From Microbacterium sp. BH-3-3-3 (GTDB taxonomy: Bacteria; Actinomycetota; Actinomycetes; Actinomycetales; Microbacteriaceae), in NCBI RefSeq assembly GCF_007679045.1, contig NZ_VEFS01000001.1, positions 1,289,536 to 1,353,535 on the forward strand: DNA of 64,000 nt. Reading direction: 5' to 3'. A model generated the notes under the pieces. It did not search any database. It had not been told where the DNA came from and saw only the letters and a list, made by a program, of their open reading frames with translations. Numbering within the stretch: position 1 is the first letter of the stretch; every line of letters starts with the position of its first letter. The translations under genes were made by a program, and so were the position numbers. Shown here one piece after another: positions 7,676 through 15,777 of the stretch.

Positions 7676-7801
7676 GCCGCGTGCACGACTCCGGAAGAAC
7701 CGTCGCCCCGCGCACGTGCCCTCCCGCGATTCCGGCGTCCCGCGCCCCTGGTCGCTGCGGAGTTCCGGAGTTGTTCACGCGGGTAGGCCGGCGGACAGAC
7801 C

Positions 7802-7827
7802 GAAGGCCCCGCCGGAGCGGGGCCTTC
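7802..7827. terminator. Hairpin terminator between convergent operons
   Basis: GAAGGCCCCGC (7802-7812), loop CGGA, GCGGGGCCTTC (7817-7827): a perfect 11-base stem just beyond the 3' end of the minus-strand Asp23 operon. Its symmetry would allow it to stop transcription from either side. Confidence 0.85.
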
Positions 7828-7841
7828 AGATACCAGTCGGT

Positions 7842-8729
7842 TCAGGACCGCGGACGCTCGTCCTCGACGACCGACTGCACGCTGTCGGTCGCGGGGGTCT
7901 TGTCGTCGGCGCGCACCTCGTCGGCGGCGATCGCGATGTCGATCGCGGCGTCTTCGAGAGCCTCCGCGACGACGTCGCTCACGTCTCCACGGTCATCCGC
8001 GGCGGGCGCCGTGCGCTCGGGCTCGAGACCCTCGGTCACGCGATCCGCTGCGGCGATGTCCGACTCCGCGTCGGCGGCGGCCACGCGCTCGCGCGCCTGG
8101 CGGACCGTCTCGTCGACGGCGGCGGCGGCTCCGGCCGCGACGTCCTTGGTCTTCGACACGGCGGTGTCGATCGTCTCCGAGGCGCTGGCCGCGAGGTCCT
8201 GCGACCGCGTGCGCACCTCGTCCGCCACGTCCGACGCCCGGGCCTTCGCGTCGTCGGCCACGGCCGAGGCGCGATCCGCGACGTCCTTCGCCTTGGCCTT
8301 CGCGTCGTCTGCGAGGTCCGAGGCCCGTGCGGCCACGGCATCCGCCCGCTCTTCGGCCTCGGCTACGACATCGCGGTCGTTCGGTCCGAAGACCCCCGTC
8401 ACCACCACGTCGACGTCGACCCGGCCGCGGCCCATCGGCTCGAGCGCGGTGCGGACGGCCCGGCGGACCTCGTCCGACACCTCGCGCAGCTTGTGCGGGT
8501 AGTCGACGACCAGCGAGATGGTCGCGGTGACTCCGTCGGCGCGGTCGGTGTCGATCTTCACGCCCGGGGCGGTGCGGGCGAGGCCGACCCGCTCGCGGAC
8601 AGCGTCGGACGCGCGGCCGAGCAGGCTGCCGAGCGCGTGAACGCCCGGCACGGAGCTTGCGGCCGTCGCCGCGAGCGTAGCCGCGGCCTCGAGGTCGGGC
8701 GGGTCGATGGTCGCATCGATGCTGGACAT
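7842..8729 (-). CDS. Asp23/Gls24-like protein with long amphipathic helical repeat tail
   Basis: This 295-residue protein begins with an Asp23/Gls24-type domain (about 1-125: VPGVHALGS..., TATISLVVDYPHKLREVSDEVR, VDVDVVVTGVF). It continues with about 100 residues of Ala/Asp/Lys-rich 11-residue-like repeats (ASDLADDAKAKAKDVADRAS and similar), which resemble LEA or apolipoprotein amphipathic helices, and ends in an acidic tail. It is the last gene of a six-gene operon of Asp23-type and small membrane proteins. Start: ATG 8729 with GAGGAGACGTG upstream; a GTG three bases earlier is too close to the ribosome-binding site. Function is inferred: envelope-stress scaffold or membrane-binding protein. 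Confidence 0.75.
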   Translation of the reverse strand: MSSIDATIDPPDLEAAATLAATAASSVPGVHALGSLLGRASDAVRERVGLARTAPGVKIDTDRADGVTATISLVVDYPHKLREVSDEVRRAVRTALEPMGRGRVDVDVVVTGVFGPNDRDVVAEAEERADAVAARASDLADDAKAKAKDVADRASAVADDAKARASDVADEVRTRSQDLAASASETIDTAVSKTKDVAAGAAAAVDETVRQARERVAAADAESDIAAADRVTEGLEPERTAPAADDRGDVSDVVAEALEDAAIDIAIAADEVRADDKTPATDSVQSVVEDERPRS

Positions 8730-8749
8730 CACGTCTCCTCGTGGGGGTG

Positions 8750-9337
8750 TCAGTGCACGCGGGTGTTGTCGCGAGCGAGCTTGGCGCGCAGACCCGAGTG
8801 GATCGAGATGTAGGCGCGCAGGTTCTGTCCGGTGAGGGCGGCGAGGTTCGTCACGAGCGTGTCGACGTGCTCGGCCACCTGGCGCGGCGAGGTGTTCTGT
8901 CGCGGGGTCACCGCGACGTGCAGCACGGACTCGTGCTGGATCTCGCCGGCGCTGACGCGCGACGACAGGATCTCGTCGCGCTCAGCGAGCGCGTTCTTCA
9001 GCGCCTCCGAGGCGAACCCGTCGGTCACCGTGATGCGACCTTCGTCGCTGGCGCTGCCGGTGGACTGCAGGGGCGCCTGACGCCGACCGCGGACGGCGGA
9101 CGAGGCGATGACGATGAGCACGATGGCGATCACCACGAAGGCGGCGACGGCTCCCCAGCCGGCGGATTCGCGTCCGAGCGACTCGAGCCAGCCCTGGAAT
9201 CCGCCCATGACGGTGGTCCAGGTGTCGGCGCCGCCGGGCACGAGCCCGACCAGCAGCGCGAGGGTCGCGAGCGCCAGCAGCACGAGGGCGACCACGAAGA
9301 GGATGAAGCGGTTCAGACCGCGACGCGTGGCGTTCAT
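8750..9337 (-). CDS. AmaP-like membrane anchor of the Asp23 operon
   Basis: This 195-residue protein has two transmembrane helices (about 10-32 and 60-82) followed by a soluble C-terminal domain. That is the layout of AmaP, which anchors Asp23 at the membrane in Staphylococcus. Sequence similarity beyond layout and operon context was not tested. Its ATG overlaps the stop of the preceding DUF6286 gene (ATGA). It probably recruits the Asp23-domain proteins of the operon to the cytoplasmic face of the membrane. Confidence 0.7.
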   Translation of the reverse strand: MNATRRGLNRFILFVVALVLLALATLALLVGLVPGGADTWTTVMGGFQGWLESLGRESAGWGAVAAFVVIAIVLIVIASSAVRGRRQAPLQSTGSASDEGRITVTDGFASEALKNALAERDEILSSRVSAGEIQHESVLHVAVTPRQNTSPRQVAEHVDTLVTNLAALTGQNLRAYISIHSGLRAKLARDNTRVH

Positions 9338-9915
9338 CGGGACTCCTTGGTGTCGGGGCGCTCGACGCGCAGGTGAGTGCGCACGGCGGGGGTGAGCTTG
9401 TAGGCGGCGACCTCCTCGTCGACGATGCGACGCAGCTGCGCCTCATCGACCGGGATGCCGACCGGGGGACGCACCGTCACGTCGACGGCGCGGTGGGCGA
9501 CGCCCACGACGATGTCGTCACGGGCGATGCCCGATTCGTTGCTGAGGTGCTGGGCGAGGGCGGATGCCACGACGCCGTTGTCGACGACGACGGCACGGTC
9601 GCCCCACTCCATCTCGTGGCGCGAGAGGCGCCCGGGCTTGAGGGCGAGGATCAGCACGATCAGGCCGAGGATGGCCAGCACGACGCCGGCGACGATGAAG
9701 GCGACCGGCATGAGCGCAGTCGGAGCCGCCACGAGGGCGTTCAGGGCCTCGCCGGGACCGACCAGCAGCGGCTGGGCTCCCGCGAGGTGGAGGATGATCT
9801 CGACCGCGGCGTACGCCAGCGCGAGCAGCAGCAGCACGACCACGATGAGCATGGCCACGGTGCGCGGGGAGTGGGTCTCGCGGCGCACGACGGTGCGGAG
9901 CACGCTATCGCTCAT
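9334..9915 (-). CDS. DUF6286-type two-helix membrane protein
   Basis: This 193-residue protein has an N-terminal cytoplasmic stretch, two strong membrane helices (about 20-42 and 68-90), and a C-terminal domain with alternating strands (WGDRAVVVDNGVVASALAQHL; VDVTVRPPVGIPVDEAQLRRIVDEE) that resembles the Asp23-like fold of its neighbours. It matches what I recall as DUF6286 in Actinobacteria. The ATG at 9915 overlaps the upstream Asp23-like stop by one base (TGATG), and its own stop overlaps the next gene. It is a likely membrane-tethered partner in the same complex; no enzymatic motif is seen. Confidence 0.7.
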   Translation of the reverse strand: MSDSVLRTVVRRETHSPRTVAMLIVVVLLLLALAYAAVEIILHLAGAQPLLVGPGEALNALVAAPTALMPVAFIVAGVVLAILGLIVLILALKPGRLSRHEMEWGDRAVVVDNGVVASALAQHLSNESGIARDDIVVGVAHRAVDVTVRPPVGIPVDEAQLRRIVDEEVAAYKLTPAVRTHLRVERPDTKESR

Positions 9916-10307
9916 CACAACACTCGCTTTCGCTGGGGGGCGCTGGCGCCCGTGATGGTCAGGTCGACGCGCGAGACCTCGCGGCCGAACAGCCGGGTCA
10001 GACGCGTGCGCAGTTCGCCCTGGGCCGCGCGTGCTGCGTCGAGCACGGGGGTCGCGGCGCGGACGGCCTCGGTGTCGTCGAGGCGGGGGACGGGGAAGGG
10101 CGTCGACACGCGCACCACGGCGGAGTCGCGGGACGAGACGATCTCGACGTGGACGTTCTTGGCATCCACGCCGACGATGTCGGCGGCGGCCCGCTCGGCC
10201 GTCTTCTGCAGCACGCGGTCGGCGATGTTCACCCGACCGGCGGGGAGGCCGGGGCCGGCAACCGTGGTGCGGTTGCCGACCCCGGGGGAAGCGGTGACGG
10301 TGGTCAC
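9915..10307 (-). CDS. Short Asp23/Gls24-like protein
   Basis: This 130-residue soluble protein has the Asp23-like pattern: GRVNIADRVLQKTAERAAADIVGV, then a beta-rich segment (VHVEIVSSRDSAVVRVSTPFPVPR) and the helix DAARAAQGELRTRLTRLFG. It starts at GTG 10307, which overlaps the stop of the DUF2273 gene (GTGA), and is in the middle of the operon. It is likely to form mixed assemblies with the larger Asp23 protein encoded first. The exact role is unknown. Confidence 0.7.
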   Translation of the reverse strand: MTTVTASPGVGNRTTVAGPGLPAGRVNIADRVLQKTAERAAADIVGVDAKNVHVEIVSSRDSAVVRVSTPFPVPRLDDTEAVRAATPVLDAARAAQGELRTRLTRLFGREVSRVDLTITGASAPQRKRVL

Positions 10308-10492
10308 GATGTGCTCCGACCCTTGAAGGCGTTGACGACGTTGCGGACGTCGATCTCACCCGCGGTCATGCGGGCGACGACCACACCGATCGCCATGAAC
10401 AGGGCGACGAGGATGAATCCCCAGAAGCCGAAGATCAGGGCGCTGAGGGCCAGCACCAGGCCGGCGAGCGCGCCCTTCGTGCTGACGCTCAC
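10304..10492 (-). CDS. DUF2273 family small membrane protein
   Basis: This 62-residue protein is almost entirely two adjacent hydrophobic segments (about 8-40) followed by a short basic cytoplasmic tail ending FKGRSTS. Small DUF2273 proteins regularly sit beside asp23 and amaP genes in Gram-positive bacteria, and this one lies directly after the first Asp23 gene. The GTG at 10492 overlaps the Asp23 stop (GTGA). It is probably part of the membrane anchor of the Asp23 layer. Confidence 0.75.
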   Translation of the reverse strand: MSVSTKGALAGLVLALSALIFGFWGFILVALFMAIGVVVARMTAGEIDVRNVVNAFKGRSTS

Positions 10493-10968
10493 TGGACGCG
10501 CTTCTCGGACTCGGCGTCGTTGTTCTCGTCGCCCGGGATGTGGACGTCGTTCACGTCGACGTTGACCTCGACGACCTCGAGGCCGACGAGACGGTTGATC
10601 GCACCGGCGACGCGGGCGCGCACCTGGTCGGCGACCTCCTGGATGGGGGCGCCGTACTCGACGACGATGGTGACGTCGGCGGCGGCCTGGGTCTCGCCCA
10701 CCTCGACCTTGACGCCCTGCGTCAGGTCGGTGGCGTTCATGGCGTCGCGGATGGCGCCGAGGGCGCGGGCTCCGCCGCCACCGAGGGCGTACACGCCGGT
10801 GACCTCGCGGGCCGCGATGCCGGCGACCTTGGCGACGACGCCTTCGGCGATCGTGGTCTTGCCTTCGGTGTGGGCCTCCGGGCCGCGTCCGCCGAGGGGG
10901 CGGTTCACGCGCGACGCCGCCTGGGGGACGTTCTGCGCAGCGGGAGTGGTGGTGGTGTCGGTAGCCAT
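10489..10968 (-). CDS. Asp23/Gls24 family envelope stress response protein
   Basis: This 159-residue protein is the first gene and clearest member of the operon. The core domain (about 38-145) shows the family landmarks TTIAEGVVAKVAGIAAREVTGV, the glycine stretch ALGGGGARALG, VTIVVEYGAPIQEVADQVRARV and VEVNVDVNDVHIP. Asp23 proteins are abundant, membrane-associated via small anchor proteins, and respond to alkaline or envelope stress. The ATG at 10968 has GAAAGG upstream at long spacing. All six genes from here to 7842 are packed with 1-4 base overlaps or short gaps, so they form one transcript. Confidence 0.88.
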   Translation of the reverse strand: MATDTTTTPAAQNVPQAASRVNRPLGGRGPEAHTEGKTTIAEGVVAKVAGIAAREVTGVYALGGGGARALGAIRDAMNATDLTQGVKVEVGETQAAADVTIVVEYGAPIQEVADQVRARVAGAINRLVGLEVVEVNVDVNDVHIPGDENNDAESEKRVQ

Positions 10969-11221
10969 GTCCGTGCCTTTCGATGTCTGGACCCGGTTGC
11001 TCCGGGGTGGCGCTTCGGCCTACATGACTAAGACGTAGTGGGTGGGGGAATCGTCACGCCGCGCTTGAAAAATCTCGAAGAATCTGTATTCGACAGAATG
11101 GGAAAGGCCGATTCCCGCAGGATTGCGGAGATGAGCGCGGTCCCACCGCCCGATGCGGTGCGCCGCGGAATCGCGCGGAATCGACGGTCTTTCCGCCGCC
11201 CGTGGGGCCCGAACGCGGGCG
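10969..11221. other. Intergenic region between divergent Asp23 operon and fdhD
   Basis: These 253 bases carry the promoters of both operons. The stretch 11060-11200 has several GGAATCG/GAATC runs (GCGGAATCGCGCGGAATCG at 11165-11183), noticeably richer in A than its surroundings. On the minus side I cannot pick a convincing -10/-35 pair. No reading frame here looks like a gene. Confidence 0.6.
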
Positions 11222-11227
11222 TACGCT
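11222..11227 (+). promoter_or_regulatory. -10 box TACGCT of the fdhD operon
   Basis: TACGCT is 6 bases before the ATG of a 10-codon upstream ORF at 11234. Box and spacing are identical to those before moeA at 3070-3075. Confidence 0.6.
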
Positions 11228-11233
11228 CGACCC

Positions 11234-11266
11234 ATGCCCCCCATCTCGCTCGCGGCCAGGTCCTGA
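11234..11266 (+). CDS. Leaderless 10-residue upstream ORF before fdhD
   Basis: The ATG 6 bases after TACGCT opens the peptide MPPISLAARS, whose TGA lies one base before the fdhD GTG. It is out of frame with fdhD. A matching leaderless 10-residue frame precedes moeA, so this may be a shared device of molybdenum-related genes; the role is unknown. Confidence 0.5.
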   Translation: MPPISLAARS

Positions 11267-11267
11267 C

Positions 11268-12146
11268 GTGGGCCGCCTCACCGCCTCCCGTCGCGTCACG
11301 CGTCTCACCCTCGACGGCGTGAACAGGCAGAGACCGGATGCCGTGGCGGTGGAGGAACCGCTCGAGATCCGCGTCGCCGGCACCCCCCTGTCGGTGACCA
11401 TGCGCACGCCCGGTCACGACGTCGAACTCGCCGCCGGGTTCCTCGTCTCGGAGGGCGTCATCAGCCGTGGCGACCAGTTCTCTCGCGCGATCCACTGCGG
11501 GGGGCCCGGGACGGGCGGCGCCGAGGGCAACACCTACAACGTCCTCGACCTGACCCTCGCGCCGGGAGTGGACCTGCCCTCCCCCGACATCGCGCGCTCC
11601 TTCTACACGACGAGCTCGTGCGGGGTCTGCGGCACGGCGTCGATCGAGGCCGTCGAGAAGGTGTCGAGCTACGACGTCGCCTCCGACGGCATCCGGGTCT
11701 CGGCCCACGACGTCGCCGCCTTCCCCGATCGCCTGCGCGAGCAGCAGAAGACCTTCGACAAGACCGGCGGACTCCACGGCGCGGCGCTCTTCGACGTCGC
11801 CACCGGCGAGCTGCTCGTCGCCCGCGAAGACGTGGGACGCCACAACGCGGTCGACAAGGTGGTCGGCTGGGCCCTGCTGAACGACCGTCTGCCGCTGCGC
11901 GGTACCGTGCTACACGTGTCGGGCCGCGTGAGCTTCGAGCTCGTGCAGAAGGCCGTGATGGCCGGCATCCCGATGCTCTCCGCCGTCTCGGCGCCCTCGT
12001 CGCTCGCGATCGAGCTCGCCGAGCGCGCGGGTCTCACCCTCGCCGCCTTCGTGCGGGGCAACAGCATGAATCTGTACACGCGGACGGATCGCATCATCGC
12101 ACCGTCCACAACCCCCGCGACGACCGACCTCGCGAGCGTACGCTGA
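11268..12146 (+). CDS. fdhD: Formate dehydrogenase accessory sulfurtransferase FdhD
   Basis: This 292-residue protein would pass sulfur to the molybdenum cofactor, a step required for formate dehydrogenase activity. The essential cysteine loop is visible as SCGVCG near residue 124, and other family segments include EEPLEIRVAGTPLSVTMRTPGHDVELAAGFL near 25, FDKTGGLHGAALF near 165 and REDVGRHNAVDKVVG near 187. The GTG at 11268 gives the usual FdhD length; the frame is open upstream, but those residues have no family character. It is followed after about 50 bases by the FdhF/YdeP oxidoreductase, its likely client. Confidence 0.93.
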   Translation: MGRLTASRRVTRLTLDGVNRQRPDAVAVEEPLEIRVAGTPLSVTMRTPGHDVELAAGFLVSEGVISRGDQFSRAIHCGGPGTGGAEGNTYNVLDLTLAPGVDLPSPDIARSFYTTSSCGVCGTASIEAVEKVSSYDVASDGIRVSAHDVAAFPDRLREQQKTFDKTGGLHGAALFDVATGELLVAREDVGRHNAVDKVVGWALLNDRLPLRGTVLHVSGRVSFELVQKAVMAGIPMLSAVSAPSSLAIELAERAGLTLAAFVRGNSMNLYTRTDRIIAPSTTPATTDLASVR

Positions 12147-12196
12147 CGACGACCGGATGCCACGGGCCCGGCGCCACGACCATCGGAGGAACTGTT

Positions 12197-14518
12197 ATGG
12201 GTGAGTCGTTCGGATTGATGACCGAAGAGCCGCGCCAGGGGGGCCTCGGCCCGCAGGTCGACGGCGACTGGTCGAGCACCGGTGCCTACGAGCACCCGGC
12301 CGCCGGCTGGGGCGCCGCCCTCACCGTCGGCAAGGTGCTCTACGAACAGCGCCAGCCGATCGCGGGCACCAAGGCGATGTTCACGATGAACCACCCGAAG
12401 AGCGGTTTCGACTGCCCCGGGTGCGCCTGGCCCGACGACAAAGGCGTCACCCTCGACATCTGCGAGAACGGCATCAAGCACGTCACGTGGGAGATGACCC
12501 ACAAGCGGGTCGGTAAAGAGTTCTTCGCCGAGAACTCCGTGAGCGAGCTGTCGCAGTGGAGCGACTTCGAACTCGAAGACGCCGGTCGCCTCGTCGGTCC
12601 GATGGTCTACGACGCCGAGACCGACCACTACGTGCCGATCTCGTGGAATGACGCGTTCCGCATGATCGCGCAGCACCTCACCGCGCTGGAATCCCCCGAT
12701 CAGGCGGCCTTCTACACGTCGGGGCGCCTCAGCAACGAGGCCTCGTTCCTCTACCAGCTGTTCGCGCGCGAGCTCGGGACGAACAACCTCCCCGACTGCT
12801 CGAACATGTGCCACGAGGGCTCGGGTCGTGGGCTCACGGCATCCCTCGCCACCGGCAAGGGCACCGCAGACCTCGAGGACTGGGAGAACGCCGACGCGCT
12901 GTTCGTCCTCGGCGTCAACGCGGCCTCGAACGCCCCGCGCATGCTCACCAGCCTCGCCGAGGCGATCGACCGCGGCGCTCAGGTCGTGCACGTGAACCCG
13001 CTGCGCGAGGTCGCCGGCACCCGCACGATCGTGCCGCACGAGATCGTCGACATGGCGACCTTCCACTCCACCCCGACCAGCACGATGAACTTGCAGGTGC
13101 GCCCCGGCGGCGACCTCGCCCTCATCCGCGGCATGGCCAAGGTGGTCTTCGAGGCCTCGGCGACCGACCCCACCGCGATCGATCTGGCGTTCCTCGACCA
13201 GTACACGAGCGGGCTCGACGAGTACCGCGCGATGGTCGAGGCGACGACGTGGGCCGAACTCGTCGAGCAGGCGGGTCTGACCGAGACCGAGATCCGCCAG
13301 GCCGCGGCGGTCTACCTCGCCTCGGAGCGCTGCGTCATCAGCTGGTGCCTCGGCGTCAGCCAGCACCAGCACGGCGTCGACACCGTGCGCGAGATCGTCA
13401 ACCTGCTGCTGCTGCGCGGCAACGTCGGGCGCACGGGCACCGGCCCCTCGCCCGTGCGCGGTCACAGCAACGTGCAGGGCAACCGCACCTGCGGCATCAA
13501 CCACAAGCCCACCGAGGACTGGCTCGCGAAGCTCGACGAGGTCTGCGGCATCACCTCGCCCCGCGAGCCCGGCCTCGACACCGTGCACACGGTCGCGGCG
13601 CTGCACCGCGGCGACCTCAAGGTCTTCCTCGGCATGGGCGGCAACTTCGTGCGGGCCGCTCCCGACACCAAGCTCACCGCCGAGGGCATGGGACGCTGCG
13701 AGTTGACCGCGCACGTGAGCACGAAGCTCAACCGCAGCCACCTCACCCACGGCAAGGCGGCGCTTATTCTCCCGTGCCTCGGCCGCACCGAGCGCGACGA
13801 GCAGGAGTCGGGGCCCCAGTCGATCTCGACCGAGGATGCCATGAGCTCCGTCATGCTCTCGCTCGGCTCTCGCAAGCCCGCCTCCCCGCACCTGCTGAGC
13901 GAGCCCGAGATCATCGCGCGCATCGCCCGCGCGACCATGCCCGAGTCGGCGACGCCGTGGGAGTGGTACGTCGGCGACTACGACCGCATCCGCGACACGA
14001 TGGCCAAGGCGCTGCCCGGCTTCGAGGGCTTCAACCAGCTGGTGCGCCAGCCCTACGGCTTCCGCATCCCGCAGCCCGCGCGCGAGCGCGACTTCCAGAC
14101 GCCGTCGGGCAAGGCCGAGTTCTCGCACGCCGAGCTGCCGAACGTCATCCCCGAAGAGGCCGACGTGCTGGTGCTGCAGACCATGCGCTCGCACGACCAG
14201 TGGAACACCACCATCTACTCGGCCGACGACCGCTACCGCGGCGTGCGCAACATCCGCGAGCTCGTCTTCATGAACCGGCGCGACATGAAGGAGCGCGGCA
14301 TCGCCGAGGGCGACCTCGTCGACATCGTCGCCACTTCGCGCGACGGCTCGGTGCGCAGCGTCACGGCGTTCCGCGCACTGGAGTACGACACCCCGCGCGG
14401 CAGCGCCGCCGGGTACTTCCCCGAGATGAACGTGCTGCTCGGCCCCGACGACTACAGCCGTCAGAGCGACCAGCCGCTGATGAAGGACATCCGGGTGCGC
14501 ATCGCGAAGACGGCCTGA
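12197..14518 (+). CDS. FdhF/YdeP family molybdopterin oxidoreductase
   Basis: This 773-residue protein is a molybdopterin-dependent oxidoreductase related to formate dehydrogenase H and E. coli YdeP. The N-terminus carries a CPGC pair (DCPGCAWPDD, near 75) that may bind a cluster; a full four-Cys 4Fe-4S motif is not obvious. CSNMCHEGSG near 205 occupies the place where formate dehydrogenases have Cys or Sec followed by His, so Cys may ligate molybdenum (inference). The C-terminal domain (from about 635) is the guanine-dinucleotide-binding barrel. Start: ATG 12197 behind GGAGGAAC. It is downstream of fdhD. The substrate is uncertain; YdeP proteins are tied to acid resistance. Confidence 0.88.
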   Translation: MGESFGLMTEEPRQGGLGPQVDGDWSSTGAYEHPAAGWGAALTVGKVLYEQRQPIAGTKAMFTMNHPKSGFDCPGCAWPDDKGVTLDICENGIKHVTWEMTHKRVGKEFFAENSVSELSQWSDFELEDAGRLVGPMVYDAETDHYVPISWNDAFRMIAQHLTALESPDQAAFYTSGRLSNEASFLYQLFARELGTNNLPDCSNMCHEGSGRGLTASLATGKGTADLEDWENADALFVLGVNAASNAPRMLTSLAEAIDRGAQVVHVNPLREVAGTRTIVPHEIVDMATFHSTPTSTMNLQVRPGGDLALIRGMAKVVFEASATDPTAIDLAFLDQYTSGLDEYRAMVEATTWAELVEQAGLTETEIRQAAAVYLASERCVISWCLGVSQHQHGVDTVREIVNLLLLRGNVGRTGTGPSPVRGHSNVQGNRTCGINHKPTEDWLAKLDEVCGITSPREPGLDTVHTVAALHRGDLKVFLGMGGNFVRAAPDTKLTAEGMGRCELTAHVSTKLNRSHLTHGKAALILPCLGRTERDEQESGPQSISTEDAMSSVMLSLGSRKPASPHLLSEPEIIARIARATMPESATPWEWYVGDYDRIRDTMAKALPGFEGFNQLVRQPYGFRIPQPARERDFQTPSGKAEFSHAELPNVIPEEADVLVLQTMRSHDQWNTTIYSADDRYRGVRNIRELVFMNRRDMKERGIAEGDLVDIVATSRDGSVRSVTAFRALEYDTPRGSAAGYFPEMNVLLGPDDYSRQSDQPLMKDIRVRIAKTA

Positions 14519-14524
14519 CGCCGG

Positions 14525-14557
14525 GAGGGGTCGAGACCGCGGAGCCTGCGACCCCTC
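14525..14557. terminator. Terminator hairpin between convergent genes
   Basis: GAGGGGTCG (14525-14533) pairs with CGACCCCTC (14549-14557). It lies 7 bases after the oxidoreductase stop and touches the stop of the convergent glycerate kinase gene, so it can serve both. Confidence 0.7.
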
Positions 14558-15551
14558 AGAGATCGAGCTGCCAGAGCGCCTGGGTCGTCGTGACGCGCAG
14601 CGCGTCGGCGGCGTCGGCGAGCGCGCGCTCCGCGCCCACGACCTCGCTCATCGAGAAGACGCGCGATCCGACGGCGTCCGCGCCGACGGCCCCGGCGATG
14701 ACGACCGCCGGCACCCGGTGGCGAGCGGCGACCGAGAGCACGTGCCCCGGCCCCTTGCCCGCGATGCTCGTGGCATCGAAGGCCCCCTCCCCGGTGAGGG
14801 CGAGGTCCGACTCGGCGAGCGCTTCGCTCAGTTCGAGGGCATCCGCGACGAAGGCCGCACCGTCGACGACCTCGGCGCCGGCCGCGAGAAGGGCGCCCGA
14901 GAGACCACCGGCGGCCCCCGACCTCGGCACGACCGAGACGTCGAGTCCGAAGCGCTCGGCCCAGTCCGCGGCATCCGCCCGCAATCTCTCCGTCAGGCGC
15001 TCGACGAGTTCGGCGTCGGCGCCCTTCTGGGGGCCGAACACCTCGGCCGCGTGCACGAACGTGGTGGTCGTGTCGGTGAGTACCGTCACCTGGCCGGGGG
15101 CGAACGGCACGTGGTCGCCGAGCGCCTCGATCGCCCCGCGGCCGCCGTCGGTCGCCGCGACGCCGCCCGTGCCCACCACGATGCGGATCGACCCCGAGTC
15201 GAGCGCGAGCCCGATGAGCTCGCCGACGCCCCGCGTCGTCGCGCCCCAGGGGTCATTGGCCTCCGCTCCTCCGGCGAGGACGAGTCCGGATGCCGCTGCC
15301 GACTCGATCACGGCGGCTCGACCGTCGAGGCGCCAGGCCGCGTGCACGGGTTCGCCGAGCGGTCCGGTCACCTCGTCGTGGACGTTGGCCCCGCCGAGGG
15401 CGTCGAGCGTTCCGTCTCCGCCGTCGGCCATCGGCACGATCGCGATCTCGGCGCCGGGCCATCGGTCGCGCACGGCCAGGGCCATGGCATCCGCCGCCTC
15501 TCGCGCGGTCAGCGTGCCCTTGAACTTGTCGGGGGCGATGACGATGCGCAT
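14556..15551 (-). CDS. Glycerate kinase
   Basis: This 331-residue protein fits the GlxK/GarK family (glycerate kinase type 1), which phosphorylates glycerate with ATP. Landmarks: IAPDKFKGTLTAREAADAMA at the N-terminus, IVPMADGGDGTLDAL near 43, NDPWGATTRGVGELIGLAL near 100, VGTGGVAATDGGRGAIEAL near 128, and LTGEGAFDATSIAGKGP near 254. The start is ATG 15551, preceded by GAGAGGACGCCC; the frame is open for 60 more codons upstream, but without family similarity. It is monocistronic, divergent from purL and convergent with the oxidoreductase. It could act in glyoxylate, glycerate or photorespiration-type carbon use. Confidence 0.92.
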   Translation of the reverse strand: MRIVIAPDKFKGTLTAREAADAMALAVRDRWPGAEIAIVPMADGGDGTLDALGGANVHDEVTGPLGEPVHAAWRLDGRAAVIESAAASGLVLAGGAEANDPWGATTRGVGELIGLALDSGSIRIVVGTGGVAATDGGRGAIEALGDHVPFAPGQVTVLTDTTTTFVHAAEVFGPQKGADAELVERLTERLRADAADWAERFGLDVSVVPRSGAAGGLSGALLAAGAEVVDGAAFVADALELSEALAESDLALTGEGAFDATSIAGKGPGHVLSVAARHRVPAVVIAGAVGADAVGSRVFSMSEVVGAERALADAADALRVTTTQALWQLDL

Positions 15552-15732
15552 GGGCGTCCTCTCAGCGGACTGCTGACGGCGCAGCCCCGTCCATCTTGCC
15601 CCGAGCTGTCGCGCAGGCTCAGCGATCCGCACATCGTCAGCCCGGAGGCCGCGAACCCGACCGATTTTCTGCAGATCGCTGAGGTTGCGCTCCGACGCTG
15701 CGGGAGACCCCGGGCATGTCGGCGGTCCCAAC

Positions 15733-15738
15733 TAGACT
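15733..15738 (+). promoter_or_regulatory. -10 box TAGACT of purL
   Basis: TAGACT lies about 40 bases before the chosen purL start, giving a short 5' leader that carries GGAG as ribosome-binding site. No riboswitch-like structure is apparent in this leader. Confidence 0.45.
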
Positions 15739-15777
15739 GACTGGCGTCCGGCCCCTGCGATCTTGGAGCTCAGCCGC

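Noticed and set aside
5286..7778. 830-codon minus-strand frame opposite the sugar ABC genes
   Set aside because: Antisense shadow; the plus-strand permease and binding-protein genes have clear motifs and ribosome-binding sites.
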